From: Chlamydiota bacterium
GTDB taxonomy: Bacteria > Auribacterota > Tritonobacteria > UBA1439
Assembly: GCA_012729785.1 (NCBI GenBank)
Contig: JAAYCL010000015.1
Span: forward strand, 49,645 to 113,644
Length of the DNA: 64,000 nucleotides
Direction: 5' to 3'
This document shows positions 1-9,196 of this stretch, one piece after another. How positions within the stretch are numbered: the first letter of the stretch is position 1; every line of letters starts with the position of its first letter. The position numbers were made by a program, and so were the translations under genes. The notes below the pieces were generated by a model. It searched no databases, had not been told where the DNA came from, and saw only the letters and a list, made by a program, of their open reading frames with translations.

Positions 1-1
1 G

Positions 2-820
<819 letters not shown>

Positions 821-834
821 CCAGGGGAGACACA

Positions 835-1593
835 ATGCGCAGGCCGATGATCGCCGGCAACTGGAAGATGCACAAGAATCTGAGGGAGTCGATCGAGTTG
901 GTGACCGCCCTGAAGCGGGAGCTGCACTCCGAGAACGACCGGGACGTGGCGGTCTGCCCGCCGTTCACCGCCCTCGCCACCGTCGGGGAGATCCTGCAGG
1001 GGAGCGGCATCCTGCTCGGCGCGCAGGACATCTCGTACGAGCCCGAGGGCGCCTTCACCGGGGAGGTGAGCGGCGTGATGCTCAAAGACGTCGGCTGCCG
1101 GCTCGTCATCATCGGGCACTCGGAGCGGCGGCGGCTCTTCGGCGACACGAACGAGGTCGTGAGGAGGAAGATCGGCGCCGCCCTGCTCGTGGGGCTCACC
1201 CCGATCGTCTGCGTGGGGGAGACGCTCGACAAGAGGGAGCAGGGCGTCACCGACGAGGTCCTCAGGAAGCAGTGCGACGGCTCGTTCGAGAAGCTCGGCG
1301 AACAGGAGTTCAGGCGGTGCATCATCGCCTACGAACCGGTCTGGGCCATCGGGACCGGACGGACCGCCACCCCCGCGCAGGCCTCGGCGGCGCACGCCAC
1401 CATCCGTCTCTGGGCGCGGGAGCGCTACTCCGCGGCGACCGCGGAGGCGCAGCGGATACTCTACGGCGGCAGCGTCACGCCGGACAACATCGAGGCCCTG
1501 ATGGCGACGGAGGAGATCGACGGCGCGCTCGTCGGCAACGCGAGCCTCAAGCCGGAGTCGTTCAGCCGCATCGCGCGGTTCCGCGTACAGTAG
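835..1593 (+). CDS. tpiA: Triosephosphate isomerase
   Basis: Interconverts dihydroxyacetone phosphate and glyceraldehyde 3-phosphate. The protein has 252 residues, normal for the family. Substrate-binding N and K are in AGNWKMHKN at the N-terminus, the catalytic His is in IIGHSERR, the catalytic Glu is in AYEPVWAIGTG, and the phosphate loop is in LYGGSVTPDNI. I chose the ATG at 835 because AGGGGAGA lies just upstream at 823-830 and the protein then begins directly with the conserved beta-strand; a TTG at 817 would add six residues and overlap pgk. Context (pgk, secG) is the common glycolytic arrangement seen in many bacteria. Confidence 0.97.
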   Translation: MRRPMIAGNWKMHKNLRESIELVTALKRELHSENDRDVAVCPPFTALATVGEILQGSGILLGAQDISYEPEGAFTGEVSGVMLKDVGCRLVIIGHSERRRLFGDTNEVVRRKIGAALLVGLTPIVCVGETLDKREQGVTDEVLRKQCDGSFEKLGEQEFRRCIIAYEPVWAIGTGRTATPAQASAAHATIRLWARERYSAATAEAQRILYGGSVTPDNIEALMATEEIDGALVGNASLKPESFSRIARFRVQ

Positions 1594-1638
1594 CCTCGCC
1601 GCGGATTCCGCGGCAAGGCGCGACACAAGGAGAGGGGT

Positions 1639-1986
1639 ATGCTGTTCATCATCGTGGCGATCGTGCACGTGACGGCCTGCATCCTTTTGATCGTCGCCGT
1701 CCTGCTCCAGTCGGGGAAGGACGCGGGGCTCTCGGGGGCGTTCGGCCTCGGGGGCGGCGGGCAGACGATATTCGGCGCCCGGGCGGGGGACGTGCTCACG
1801 CGCGCGACCACCGTGCTCGCGGTGACGTTCGTGATCACCTGCCTCGCCTTCACTCGAATCCGCCCCCCCGGGGCGGGGTCGGTGGCGAGCAGCTCCGTCA
1901 CCGCGAAGGTCCCGGCGCCGGCCGCGGAGCCCGTCTCCGCCCCCGTGCCGGCGGAGGCGGAAGGCGCGCCGGGGGAGGCGAGGTAG
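1639..1986 (+). CDS. secG: Preprotein translocase subunit SecG
   Basis: Small inner-membrane subunit of the SecYEG channel. The 115-residue product starts with a hydrophobic helix (about residues 2-23), then the family signature LLQSGKDAGLSGAFG and the GGGGQTIFG loop, then a second transmembrane helix (about 53-70) and an Ala/Pro/Glu-rich tail, which is typical of SecG in many phyla. The start has a GAGAGGGG ribosome site. It follows tpiA by 45 bases, the conserved tpiA-secG order, and is followed by a strong terminator. Confidence 0.93.
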   Translation: MLFIIVAIVHVTACILLIVAVLLQSGKDAGLSGAFGLGGGGQTIFGARAGDVLTRATTVLAVTFVITCLAFTRIRPPGAGSVASSSVTAKVPAPAAEPVSAPVPAEAEGAPGEAR

Positions 1987-2013
1987 TTTCGCCCGCTGCG
2001 CGGCTGCACGGAA

Positions 2014-2042
2014 CCGCCGGCCCTCGCGGCCGGCGGATTTTT
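2014..2042 (+). terminator. Rho-independent terminator after secG
   Basis: A perfect 9-bp GC stem (CCGCCGGCC and GGCCGGCGG) around a CTCGC loop is followed by ATTTTT. It closes the pgk-tpiA-secG transcript and separates it from the ABC ATPase gene. Confidence 0.85.
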
Positions 2043-2080
2043 CTTCCCGGGCCGCCGCCCCGGGCGCGCGGGTGCAACCG

Positions 2081-3079
2081 ATGGGCGAGCTTCTCCTCGA
2101 CCTCAGGGATCTCAGGACCCAGTACCGGACCGACGGCGGGGTCGTCAGGGCCGTGGACGGGGTTTCGCTCTCAATCTGCGCGGGCGAAACCGTCGGCCTC
2201 GTCGGCGAGAGCGCGTGCGGGAAAAGCGCCATGGCCCTCTCGATACTGGGACTCATCGAGCCCGGCGAGGGGTGCGTCGCGGGCGGGGAGGTGCGCTGGC
2301 GCGGAACCGATCTGCGCCGGCTCGGCCCCCGGGGGATGCGGCGCATCCGCGGCCGGGAGATCGCGATGATCTTCCAGGACCCGTTCGCCTCCCTGAACCC
2401 GGTCTTCACGGTCGGCGCGCAGATCGGCGAGGCCGTGCGGCTGCACCGCGGCGCCGGACGGCGCCGGGCGCGGGAGATCGCGCTCGAGGCCCTCGCGCGG
2501 GTCGGCATCCCCGACCCCGGCGCGCGCCTCGAAGAGTACCCGCACCGGCTCTCGGGGGGGATGCAGCAGCGGGTGATGATCGCGATGGCGCTCGCCTGCT
2601 CCCCGAGGATGCTGATCGCCGACGAGCCCACCACCGCCCTCGATGTCACCGTGCAGGCGCAGATCCTCGATCTCCTCTCCGAGGTGCAGAAATCGACCGG
2701 GATGGCGCTCCTGCTCATCACGCACGACCTCGGCGTGGTCTCGGAGATGGCGGACCGGGTCGCGGTGATGTACGCGGGAAGGATCGTCGAGGAGGGGCCC
2801 GCGGCGGCGCTGCTCTCCTCGCCGCGGCACCCGTACACCCGGGCGCTTCTGGATTCCATCCCGCGCCTCGGTGCGCGCCGTCGCCGTCTCAAGGTCATCG
2901 GCGGGAACGTGCCCGACCCGCTCGATTTCCCCCCCGGGTGCCGGTTCCATCCGCGCTGCGGGATGGCGGAGCGGATCTGCCGCGAGCGGGATCCGGCGCT
3001 GCGGGCGGTGGGGGAGGGACGGAGATCCGCCTGCCATTTCGCCGAGCGTATGGGTGGACGAGGCGGGCATTCCCCTTGA
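2081..3079 (+). CDS. Oligopeptide/dipeptide ABC transporter ATPase (OppD/DppD family)
   Basis: Cytoplasmic ATPase that powers uptake of peptides, or related substrates such as nickel, through an Opp/Dpp-type permease. Visible motifs are Walker A (GESACGKS, with Ala where Gly is usual), the Q-loop in IFQDPFASLNPVF, the ABC signature LSGGMQQRV, Walker B in RMLIADEPTTALDV, the switch His in LLITHDLG, and the family-specific C-terminal region with HPYTRALL and Cys-containing PPGCRFHPRCG. About 332 residues, normal for OppD. ATG 2081 and GTG 2072 are in frame; neither has a strong ribosome site. Unusually, no permease, OppF or binding protein lies next to it, so the partners must be elsewhere or it is an orphan. 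Confidence 0.88.
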   Translation: MGELLLDLRDLRTQYRTDGGVVRAVDGVSLSICAGETVGLVGESACGKSAMALSILGLIEPGEGCVAGGEVRWRGTDLRRLGPRGMRRIRGREIAMIFQDPFASLNPVFTVGAQIGEAVRLHRGAGRRRAREIALEALARVGIPDPGARLEEYPHRLSGGMQQRVMIAMALACSPRMLIADEPTTALDVTVQAQILDLLSEVQKSTGMALLLITHDLGVVSEMADRVAVMYAGRIVEEGPAAALLSSPRHPYTRALLDSIPRLGARRRRLKVIGGNVPDPLDFPPGCRFHPRCGMAERICRERDPALRAVGEGRRSACHFAERMGGRGGHSP

Positions 3080-3104
3080 CGAGGCGCACGGCGTGGTGCA
3101 AAAT
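3076..3104 (+). promoter_or_regulatory. Candidate sigma70-type promoter for the small basic protein
   Basis: TTGACG at 3076-3081 and CAAAAT at 3099-3104 are separated by exactly 17 bases. The pair overlaps the end of the ABC ATPase gene and lies about 90 bases before the small basic protein start, giving that gene its own probable promoter. Confidence 0.45.
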
Positions 3105-3192
3105 GACCGATTGTTCGATCGCGCCCGGGGCGTCGAGGCGCGGGACCGTGCGCGGGGAACGGAGTAAACGACGGCAAGAGAAGGAGCGGGGG

Positions 3193-3348
3193 ATGAGCAG
3201 GCACTCGAGCTTCGGCGGCAGCGGCAAGATCAAGGTCAAGAGGAACGTCCTCAAACGATACGAGCGGATCGACCTCCTCAAGGCCAAGGGGAAATGGAAG
3301 GAGGGCGACAAGGCCCTCGGCCTCGCCAAGACAAAGGTCACGGGGTGA
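3193..3348 (+). CDS. Small basic protein of the PVC-superphylum signature family
   Basis: A 51-residue, Lys/Arg-rich protein starting MSRHSSFGGSGKIKVKRNVL and ending in the LGLAKTKVTG segment. Its length, the S-S-F near the N-terminus, the KRNVLxRxERI core and the GLPKTK-like end match my memory of the small basic protein reported as a signature of Planctomycetes, Verrucomicrobia and Chlamydiae and thought to associate with the ribosome. It has a good ribosome site (AAGGAGCGGGGG) and a candidate promoter upstream. It precedes a ribosomal RNA modification gene by only nine bases, which fits a ribosomal role. It lies in a longer open frame of which only this part is protein-like. The exact function is unknown. 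Confidence 0.82.
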   Translation: MSRHSSFGGSGKIKVKRNVLKRYERIDLLKAKGKWKEGDKALGLAKTKVTG

Positions 3349-3357
3349 TCTGAGGGG

Positions 3358-4095
3358 ATGAAGCAGCGCCTGCAGAAACTGCTCGCCGACGCCGGTCTCG
3401 GGTCGCGCAGGGGGTGCGAGGCGCTCATCGTCGAGGGAAGGGTGAGCGTCAACCGCCGCGTGATCACGGAGCTCGGCGCCGCCGCGGACCCGGACCGGGA
3501 CGTCGTCGCCCTGGACGGGGAGCGGATCCGTCCGGCGCCCAAGATGTACCTGATGCTCAACAAGCCGCCCGGCTTCCTCTGCACCAGCAGGGACGAGAAG
3601 GGGCGGCCCACGGTCCACCGGCTCCTGAAGGGGGTGCGCGGCAGGGTCTACACGGTGGGGCGCTTGGACGCGGACGCCGAGGGGCTCCTTCTCCTGACCA
3701 ACGACGGAGACTTCGCGCAGCGGGTCGCGCACCCCGGCGGCACGGTCGGGAAGACCTACCAGGCGGAGATCCGGGGCGCGTTGGATTCGAAGGGGCGCAC
3801 GGGCATCGAGCGGGGTATCGTGCTCGACGGCCGCAGGACGCTCCCCGCCGAGATTCTCCGGGAGGACCCGGTGGACGGAGGGACGAGGGTTTTGCTGCGC
3901 ATCCGCGAGGGGAGAAACCGGCAGGTCAAGCGGATGTTCCTCTCGGTCGGGTGTCCGGTGCGCCGCCTGCGGAGGGTCGCGATCGGCGGGCTGGTGCTCG
4001 GCGACCTCCCGCGGGGGGCGTATCGGCGCCTCGAGCGGAAGGATATCCAGAAGCTGTTCGCCGGGGCCAAACCGCCGCGGGGAGGGGGGAGATGA
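3358..4095 (+). CDS. rluB: Pseudouridine synthase, RluB/RsuA family
   Basis: Converts a specific uridine of rRNA to pseudouridine. The 245-residue product has an N-terminal S4 RNA-binding domain (about residues 2-50, with KLLADAGLGSRRGCEALI) followed by the catalytic domain containing the family signature GRLDADAEGLLLLTNDG with the catalytic Asp, and the later motif IREGRNRQVKRMF. RluB (23S) is more likely than RsuA (16S) because of the S4 domain spacing and RQVKRM motif, but substrate is inferred only. It follows the small basic protein closely and overlaps the next gene by an ATGA. Confidence 0.9.
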   Translation: MKQRLQKLLADAGLGSRRGCEALIVEGRVSVNRRVITELGAAADPDRDVVALDGERIRPAPKMYLMLNKPPGFLCTSRDEKGRPTVHRLLKGVRGRVYTVGRLDADAEGLLLLTNDGDFAQRVAHPGGTVGKTYQAEIRGALDSKGRTGIERGIVLDGRRTLPAEILREDPVDGGTRVLLRIREGRNRQVKRMFLSVGCPVRRLRRVAIGGLVLGDLPRGAYRRLERKDIQKLFAGAKPPRGGGR

Positions 4096-5396
4096 ACAAC
4101 GCATTCTTGCGGCGCGGGGCGTGCGCCGGCCTTCTCGTCGCGGCCGTCTGGGGCGGGCCGTCGTCCGGCGCGCTGGGCCCTTTCCCCTGCGACGGCGAGA
4201 TCAACACCGACAGCGCCAATCTGCGCGCGGGCCCGAGCCTCAACTACGAGGTGGCGCACCGTCTCGACCGCGGGGCGCCGGTGCTGGTCACCGGGCACAG
4301 GAGGGGGTGGTATCGCGTCGAGTCGCCGGAGGAGGCGATCTTCTACGTCTCCGCGCGCTACCTCTCCGACGGTGCGGTGGTCTGCGGCAGACTCAATGTC
4401 CGCGTCGAGCCGTCTCCCTCCGCGACCGTCGTCTGCCAGCTCGTGCGGGGAGAACAGGTCGAGGAGATCGAGCGGGACGGCGAGTGGGCGGCGATCAAGG
4501 CGCCCGACTGCGCGGAACTGTGGGTCAGCGCCGAACTGATCACCGTGTGCTCCGAAGAGGACGAGGAGGGGGAGGCGTCCGCCGCGCCGGCCGCGTCGCC
4601 GTCCGCACCCGCGGCCGCCCAGACGCCCGCGCCGGCCCCGTCGCCGGCCGCACCCGTGGCCGCCCAGACGCCCGCCCCGGCCCCGTCGCCGTCCGCACCC
4701 GCGGCCGCCCAGACGCCCGCGCCGCTCGCGTCGCCGCCCGCACCCGCGGCCGCCCAGACGCCCGCGCCGGCCGCACCCGCGGCCGCCCAGACACCCGCGC
4801 CGGCCGCATCGCCGTCCGAACTCGCGGTCGCCCGGACGCCCGCGCCGGCCGCGTCGCCGCCCGAACCCGCGGTCGCCCGGACGCCCGCGCCGGCCGCACC
4901 GCCGTCCGAACCCGCGGCCGTCCAGACGCCTGCGCCGGCCGCACCGCCGCCCGCACCCGTAGTCGCCCAGACACCCGCGCCGGCCGCGTCGCCGTCCGCA
5001 CCCGTAGTCGCCCAGACACCCGCGCCGGCCGCACCGCCGCCCGAACCCGCGGCCGCCCGGACACCCGCGCCGGCCGCACCGCCGCCCGCACCCGCGAGCG
5101 AGGAGACGCCCGAGCCGGCCGCCGGGACGGCGAGCACTCGCGTCGCGGCCCGGCCCGAAAATGTTCCGTGCAGGAAGAGGGGAAAGCTTGTCCGGGCGGA
5201 CGCGCGCGGGATGCGCGGTGCGCCGTACTGCCTTGTCGACGGTTTTTTCGTGCGGCGAGTCGTTGCGCTCGTCGATTCAAACACGGTCAATCTCGGACAC
5301 TACGAAGGTGACCGGGTGAAGGTGTGGGGGTACGAGCGTTTCCGGGATCCGGCCGGCGTCCCTGTCGTGGATGTGCGCCGCCTCGAGGTGGAGTAA
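4092..5396 (+). CDS. Exported SH3-domain protein with Pro/Ala repeat region
   Basis: 434-residue exported protein of unknown role. Residues 1-27 look like a signal peptide. Two bacterial SH3 (SH3b) domains follow, about 32-93 (NLRAGPSLNYEVAHRL, WYRVESPEE) and 96-150 (LNVRVEPSPSATVVCQL, EWAAIKAPDCAELWV), a fold that often binds cell-wall peptides. Residues about 169-344 are twelve units of a 15-residue Pro/Ala repeat with core QTPAPA. The last 80 residues form a separate domain with CRKRGKLVRADARG and a predicted beta-rich end. The start overlaps the previous stop (ATGA). The protein may span or decorate the periplasm, with the repeat acting as a stiff linker. Because of extreme GC content, other frames are also open here; this one has the signal peptide and SH3 motifs. 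Confidence 0.8.
   Translation: MNNAFLRRGACAGLLVAAVWGGPSSGALGPFPCDGEINTDSANLRAGPSLNYEVAHRLDRGAPVLVTGHRRGWYRVESPEEAIFYVSARYLSDGAVVCGRLNVRVEPSPSATVVCQLVRGEQVEEIERDGEWAAIKAPDCAELWVSAELITVCSEEDEEGEASAAPAASPSAPAAAQTPAPAPSPAAPVAAQTPAPAPSPSAPAAAQTPAPLASPPAPAAAQTPAPAAPAAAQTPAPAASPSELAVARTPAPAASPPEPAVARTPAPAAPPSEPAAVQTPAPAAPPPAPVVAQTPAPAASPSAPVVAQTPAPAAPPPEPAAARTPAPAAPPPAPASEETPEPAAGTASTRVAARPENVPCRKRGKLVRADARGMRGAPYCLVDGFFVRRVVALVDSNTVNLGHYEGDRVKVWGYERFRDPAGVPVVDVRRLEVE
4596..5123 (+). repeat. Tandem 45-bp coding repeat (Pro/Ala spacer)
   Basis: About twelve in-frame copies of a 45-bp unit encoding variants of SPSAPAAAQTPAPAA (one unit is shortened to 12 residues). Copies differ mainly at positions 2-8 of the unit, including S/P, A/E, A/V and Q/R changes, so the array has diverged by point change as well as duplication. 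Copy number is likely to vary between strains and to be misassembled by short reads. Confidence 0.85.
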
Positions 5397-5549
5397 GCGC
5401 GGAGGCGGGGTTAAGGCGCACGGGGAACACGATTCGCCGCTCTCCATCACCGCGCCGCGAGCGGATCGCGTGAGCCGCTCGATCCCTCCATCGGCAATCA
5501 GGGCGGTTCCGGCGGGTTCCGGCAACGCGGGGAAAGGGGCGTCGGGGAG

Positions 5550-6872
5550 ATGAAGGCGCGCACCTTTCGGGGGGGCGTGCACCCCTCGGGGCGCAAGGAG
5601 CTGACGGCGGGGCGCCCGATCAGGGTCGCCGCTGTTCCCGCATCAGTGAGGATCCCGCTCCACCAGAACGCCGGGCAGCCGCCGCGTCCGGTCGTGGAAG
5701 CCGGGCAGCGCGTCCGCACCGGCGAGCTGATCGCCGAGGCGTCGGGCCGCGTCTCCGCGTGCCTCCACGCGAGCATCTCGGGAACGGTCAAGTCGATCGG
5801 ACCGGTCCCCGTCCCGTACGGGGGGACGGACACCGCGATCGAGATCCAGGGGGACGGGAACGACGAGCGGGGGTGGGGGCCGGGCGCGCCGGACCCGTTC
5901 GCCCTGACGGGGGAGGAGATCTCGGAGCGGATCCGCCTCGCCGGGATCGTCGGGCTCGGCGGCGCCGAGTTCCCGACGCATGTCAAGCTCCGGCCGCCGC
6001 CGGGGAAGAAGTTCGACTGCCTGATCATCAACGGGGCGGAGTGCGAGCCGTATCTGACCGCCGATCACCGCCTGATGGCGGAGCGTCCGGCCGACGTAAT
6101 CGCGGGGACGCGCCTGCTGATGAAGGCCGCCGGCGTAGCCCGGGCCCGCATAGGCGTCGAGTCGAACAAGCCCGACGCCTTCTCGGCGATCGCCGCGGCG
6201 GCGGCGAGGGACAAAGGCATCGAGGTGATTTCGCTGAAGGTGAAGTACCCGCAGGGCGCGGAGAAGCAGCTGATCGCGGCGCTGCTCGGCCGGGAGGTCC
6301 CGCCCGGCGCCTTGCCCGCCGACGTCGGCACCGTGGTCCAGAACGCGGGGACCGCCGCGGCGGTCGCCGAGGCGGTGCGCGACGGCAAGCCGCTCTACGA
6401 GCGCGTGGTGACCGTCTCGGGGAGCGGGGTGCGGGAGCCGGGGAACTGGCTCGCGCGCGTCGGGACGCCGTTCTCGGATCTCGTCGCGCAGAGCGGAGGC
6501 CTCGTCCCCGGCGCCGCGATGGTCATCATGGGGGGGCCGATGATGGGGACGGCGCAGTGGACGCTCGATGTCCCCGTGGTCAAGGGGACCTCCGGGATCG
6601 TCGTCTTGACGGAGGACGAGACCGCCGCGGGGCACGACGCCCCCTGCATCCGCTGCGGCCGCTGCCTCGCGATATGCCCGATGGGGCTCTCGCCCGCCCT
6701 GCTGCGGCAGGCGGTGGAAAAGGAGCGCTGGGATCTGGCGGGGGAGCTCGGCGCGACGGAGTGCATCGAGTGCGGCGCCTGCGCGTTCGTCTGCGCCTCG
6801 GGACGCGACCAGGTGCAGGGGATCCGGAGGTCCAAGCTCGAGCTTTCGAAGAAGGGGGGGAAGGGTGGCTGA
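5550..6872 (+). CDS. rnfC: Rnf complex subunit C
   Basis: Peripheral NADH/FMN and Fe-S subunit of the Rnf ferredoxin:NAD+ oxidoreductase. The 440-residue product has the conserved N-terminus (TFRGGVHPSGRKE), the barrel-sandwich region PLHQNAGQPPRPVVEAGQRV, the nucleotide-binding region LGGAEFPTHVKL with NGAECEPYLTADHRLM, the GGPMMG motif, and two [4Fe-4S] motifs at the C-terminus (CIRCGRCLAICP and CIECGACAFVCAS). It is the short form without the long C-terminal extension of some proteobacterial RnfC. It starts the rnfCDGEAB operon and overlaps rnfD by eight bases. Confidence 0.96.
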   Translation: MKARTFRGGVHPSGRKELTAGRPIRVAAVPASVRIPLHQNAGQPPRPVVEAGQRVRTGELIAEASGRVSACLHASISGTVKSIGPVPVPYGGTDTAIEIQGDGNDERGWGPGAPDPFALTGEEISERIRLAGIVGLGGAEFPTHVKLRPPPGKKFDCLIINGAECEPYLTADHRLMAERPADVIAGTRLLMKAAGVARARIGVESNKPDAFSAIAAAAARDKGIEVISLKVKYPQGAEKQLIAALLGREVPPGALPADVGTVVQNAGTAAAVAEAVRDGKPLYERVVTVSGSGVREPGNWLARVGTPFSDLVAQSGGLVPGAAMVIMGGPMMGTAQWTLDVPVVKGTSGIVVLTEDETAAGHDAPCIRCGRCLAICPMGLSPALLRQAVEKERWDLAGELGATECIECGACAFVCASGRDQVQGIRRSKLELSKKGGKGG

Positions 6873-7812
6873 CGCGTCCCGGCTTCTGATCCTCTCCTCC
6901 CCGCCGTTCGTGCGCGAGGGGGATTCGGTCGCGAGGGTGATGTGGCGCGTGAATCTGGCCCTGCTCCCCGCCCTGGCGTGGGGGGTCTGGTCGTTCGGGC
7001 CCGACGCCCTGCGCGTCACCGCGGCCTGCGCGGCGGCCTGCGTGCTCACCGAGGCGGCGATCCAGAGGCTGCGCGGGAAGCCGGTGACGGTGGCCGACGG
7101 AAGCGCTGTCGTGACCGGCATCCTGCTCGCCCTCAACCTCCCGCCCGGCATCCCGACCTGGATGACCGTCGTCGGGAGCGTCGTCGCCATCGCCGTCGCG
7201 AAGCAGGCGTTCGGGGGGCTCGGCTTCAATATCTTCAACCCGGCCCTGATCGGGCGGGCGTTTCTGATGGCCTCGTATCCGGCCCCGATGACCTCCTGGC
7301 GCCCCTACGGCGCGTGGGACGCCGTCACGACGGCGACCCCGCTCGGGATCGTCAAGGAGAAGCTCTCGGCCGCGCTCCCCTCGTACGCGGAGATGTTGTT
7401 CGGGAAAACCGGCGGCTGCATCGGCGAGACCTCGACGCTGCTGCTCCTCGCCGGGGCGCTGTACCTGCTCTGGAGAGGCGACATCACCTGGCATGTCCCG
7501 GCATCCTTCCTCGCGTCGCTCGCCCTCGTCAGCCGCCTGAGCGGCCGCGATCCGCTTTTCTCGCTGCTGGCGGGGGGGGCCGTGCTGGGCGCCTGCTTCA
7601 TGGCCACCGACATGGTGACCGTGCCGCTCTCGGGGAAGGGGAGGCTGATCTTCGGCGCGGGGTGCGGCTGCATCGCCGGCATGATACGCGCCTGGGGCGG
7701 CTATCCGGAGGGGGTCTGCTACGCCATCCTCCTCATGAACGCGTTCACGCCGGTGATCGACCGGTACACGCAGCCCCGCCGTTTCGGCGGGAGGCGGAGG
7801 AGCGCGGGATGA
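6865..7812 (+). CDS. rnfD: Rnf complex subunit D
   Basis: Membrane subunit carrying covalently bound FMN; part of the electron and ion path of Rnf. The 315-residue product has about eight to ten hydrophobic helices and the motif DAVTTATPLG, where a Thr is the expected flavin attachment site. GGLGFNIFNPALIGRAFL and GGYPEGVCYAILLMN are typical RnfD/NqrB segments. Start is GTG at 6865, behind AAGGGGGGGAAGGG, overlapping the end of rnfC. A 68-base gap follows before rnfG, the largest spacing within the operon apart from the rnfA-rnfB junction. Confidence 0.95.
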   Translation: MADASRLLILSSPPFVREGDSVARVMWRVNLALLPALAWGVWSFGPDALRVTAACAAACVLTEAAIQRLRGKPVTVADGSAVVTGILLALNLPPGIPTWMTVVGSVVAIAVAKQAFGGLGFNIFNPALIGRAFLMASYPAPMTSWRPYGAWDAVTTATPLGIVKEKLSAALPSYAEMLFGKTGGCIGETSTLLLLAGALYLLWRGDITWHVPASFLASLALVSRLSGRDPLFSLLAGGAVLGACFMATDMVTVPLSGKGRLIFGAGCGCIAGMIRAWGGYPEGVCYAILLMNAFTPVIDRYTQPRRFGGRRRSAG

Positions 7813-7880
7813 GGGAGGCGGGTCGGCGCGGCTGTCGGGGAGTTGTCAGCCCCGCGCCAAGGACGCATCGGTGAACTGAC

Positions 7881-8534
7881 ATGGGCGACATCGCGAAGCT
7901 CTGCCTCATCCTGACCGTTGTCTGCGTCCTGAACGGACTGGCGCTCGGCTACGTCTACGACGCGACGAGGGCGGCGATCGATCGGAGCGCGGCCGGGCGG
8001 CTGGCCTCCTCCCTCGCGCTGGTCGTGCCCGGCGCAAAGAGTTTTTCGGAGAAGAAGCAGGCCTCCCTCGCGGGCGGTCGTTCGCTCGACTACTATGAGG
8101 GGTTCGACGCCGAGGGGAAGGCCGTCGGCTACGCCCTCTCCGCGGAGCGGCAGGGGTATCAGAGTCTTCTCAGAATGCTCGTGGGGATCGACGGGGCGGG
8201 GGTCATCCTGGGGATGCGGGTTCTCGAGCAGGCCGAGACCCCCGGGCTGGGGGCGCGCGTGGACGAGGTGGAAACGCGCGAGACGCTCTGGGGCCGTCTT
8301 GCGGCCCTCCTCGGCGCCGGGCGTGCGGCGGGGGGGGAGGCGCCCGGGGAGCCGTGGTTCCAGGCGCAGTACCGGGGGCTCGCGCCGAGCGAACTGAAGC
8401 TCCTCGCCTCCGCGGAGACGGGCGGCGGGATCCACGCCGTCACCGGCGCCACGGTCACGAGCCGCGCGATCACGGATGCGGTCCGGGAGTCGATCGAGCT
8501 CTTCCTCGCGGCGAAGAAGGACGGCGGCCGATGA
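7881..8534 (+). CDS. rnfG: Rnf complex subunit G
   Basis: Single-span membrane protein with an extracytoplasmic domain that carries covalent FMN. The 217-residue product has a transmembrane helix at residues 5-25 and the flavinylation motif in GGIHAVTGATVTSRAI, where the second Thr of TGATVT is the expected FMN attachment residue. ETPGLGARVDE is another conserved RnfG segment. Flavinylation would need an ApbE transferase, which is not encoded in this window. The stop overlaps the rnfE start (ATGA). Confidence 0.95.
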   Translation: MGDIAKLCLILTVVCVLNGLALGYVYDATRAAIDRSAAGRLASSLALVVPGAKSFSEKKQASLAGGRSLDYYEGFDAEGKAVGYALSAERQGYQSLLRMLVGIDGAGVILGMRVLEQAETPGLGARVDEVETRETLWGRLAALLGAGRAAGGEAPGEPWFQAQYRGLAPSELKLLASAETGGGIHAVTGATVTSRAITDAVRESIELFLAAKKDGGR

Positions 8535-9196
8535 ACGCCACGAAAAGGAAACAGGACGGCTTGTGGAACGAGTTTGCGAAGGGGCTCTTCGCCCAGAACC
8601 CGATCTTCGTGATCGTCCTCGGCCTCTGCCCGACGCTCGCCGTATCGGTGAGCATCGAGAACGCGATCGGGATGGGGGCGGCCGCCAGCTTCGTGCTCCT
8701 GGCGTCGAACATCGTCATCGCGGCCCTGATGGCGCTTTTCGGCAAGATCCTCTCGCCGGGGATGCTCGCCCAGGTGAAGAAGATCAGGATACCGATCTAC
8801 ATCGTGATCATCGCCTCGTTCGTCACCATCGTGGATTTGCTGATGAACGGCTTCGCCCCGGCGCTCTACGCGAAGCTCGGCCTCTACGTCCCGCTGATCG
8901 TGGTCAACTGCATCATCCTGGGCCGGGCGGAGGCGTTCGCGGCGTCGAACGGCGTCGTCGCCTCGGCGCTCGACGCCCTCGGAATGGGGCTCGGCTTCAC
9001 GCTGGCGATGCTCCTCCTCTCCACCGTGCGCGAGGTGATCGGGGCCGGGAAATTCTACGGGTACCCGGTCTTCGGCCCCGGCTACTCTCCGATGCTCATC
9101 CTCACGCTCGCCCCCGGGGCGCTCCTCACCTTCGGGCTGTTCATGGGGCTCTTCAGGCATCTGAAGAACATGCGAGGCGGCAATGGATCTCTTTGA
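8531..9196 (+). CDS. rnfE: Rnf complex subunit E
   Basis: Integral membrane subunit of Rnf (RnfE/NqrD family), 221 residues with about six helices. Signature segments are NPIFVIVLGLCPTLAVS near the N-terminus and YVPLIVVNCIILGRAEAFA in the middle, both carrying the conserved Cys residues that flank the membrane [2Fe-2S] or equivalent cluster shared with RnfA. I chose ATG 8531 because it overlaps the rnfG stop and gives the conserved N-terminus; upstream in-frame sequence is not protein-like. Its last bases overlap the rnfA start by 14. Confidence 0.95.
   Translation: MNATKRKQDGLWNEFAKGLFAQNPIFVIVLGLCPTLAVSVSIENAIGMGAAASFVLLASNIVIAALMALFGKILSPGMLAQVKKIRIPIYIVIIASFVTIVDLLMNGFAPALYAKLGLYVPLIVVNCIILGRAEAFAASNGVVASALDALGMGLGFTLAMLLLSTVREVIGAGKFYGYPVFGPGYSPMLILTLAPGALLTFGLFMGLFRHLKNMRGGNGSL

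Noticed and set aside
2072-2080. GTG at 2072 as start of the ABC ATPase
   Set aside because: Possible, but ATG 2081 is nine bases further on and gives the usual N-terminus; kept as alternative only.
4596-5123. CRISPR-like array
   Set aside because: Units are contiguous coding repeats without spacers and preserve the reading frame.
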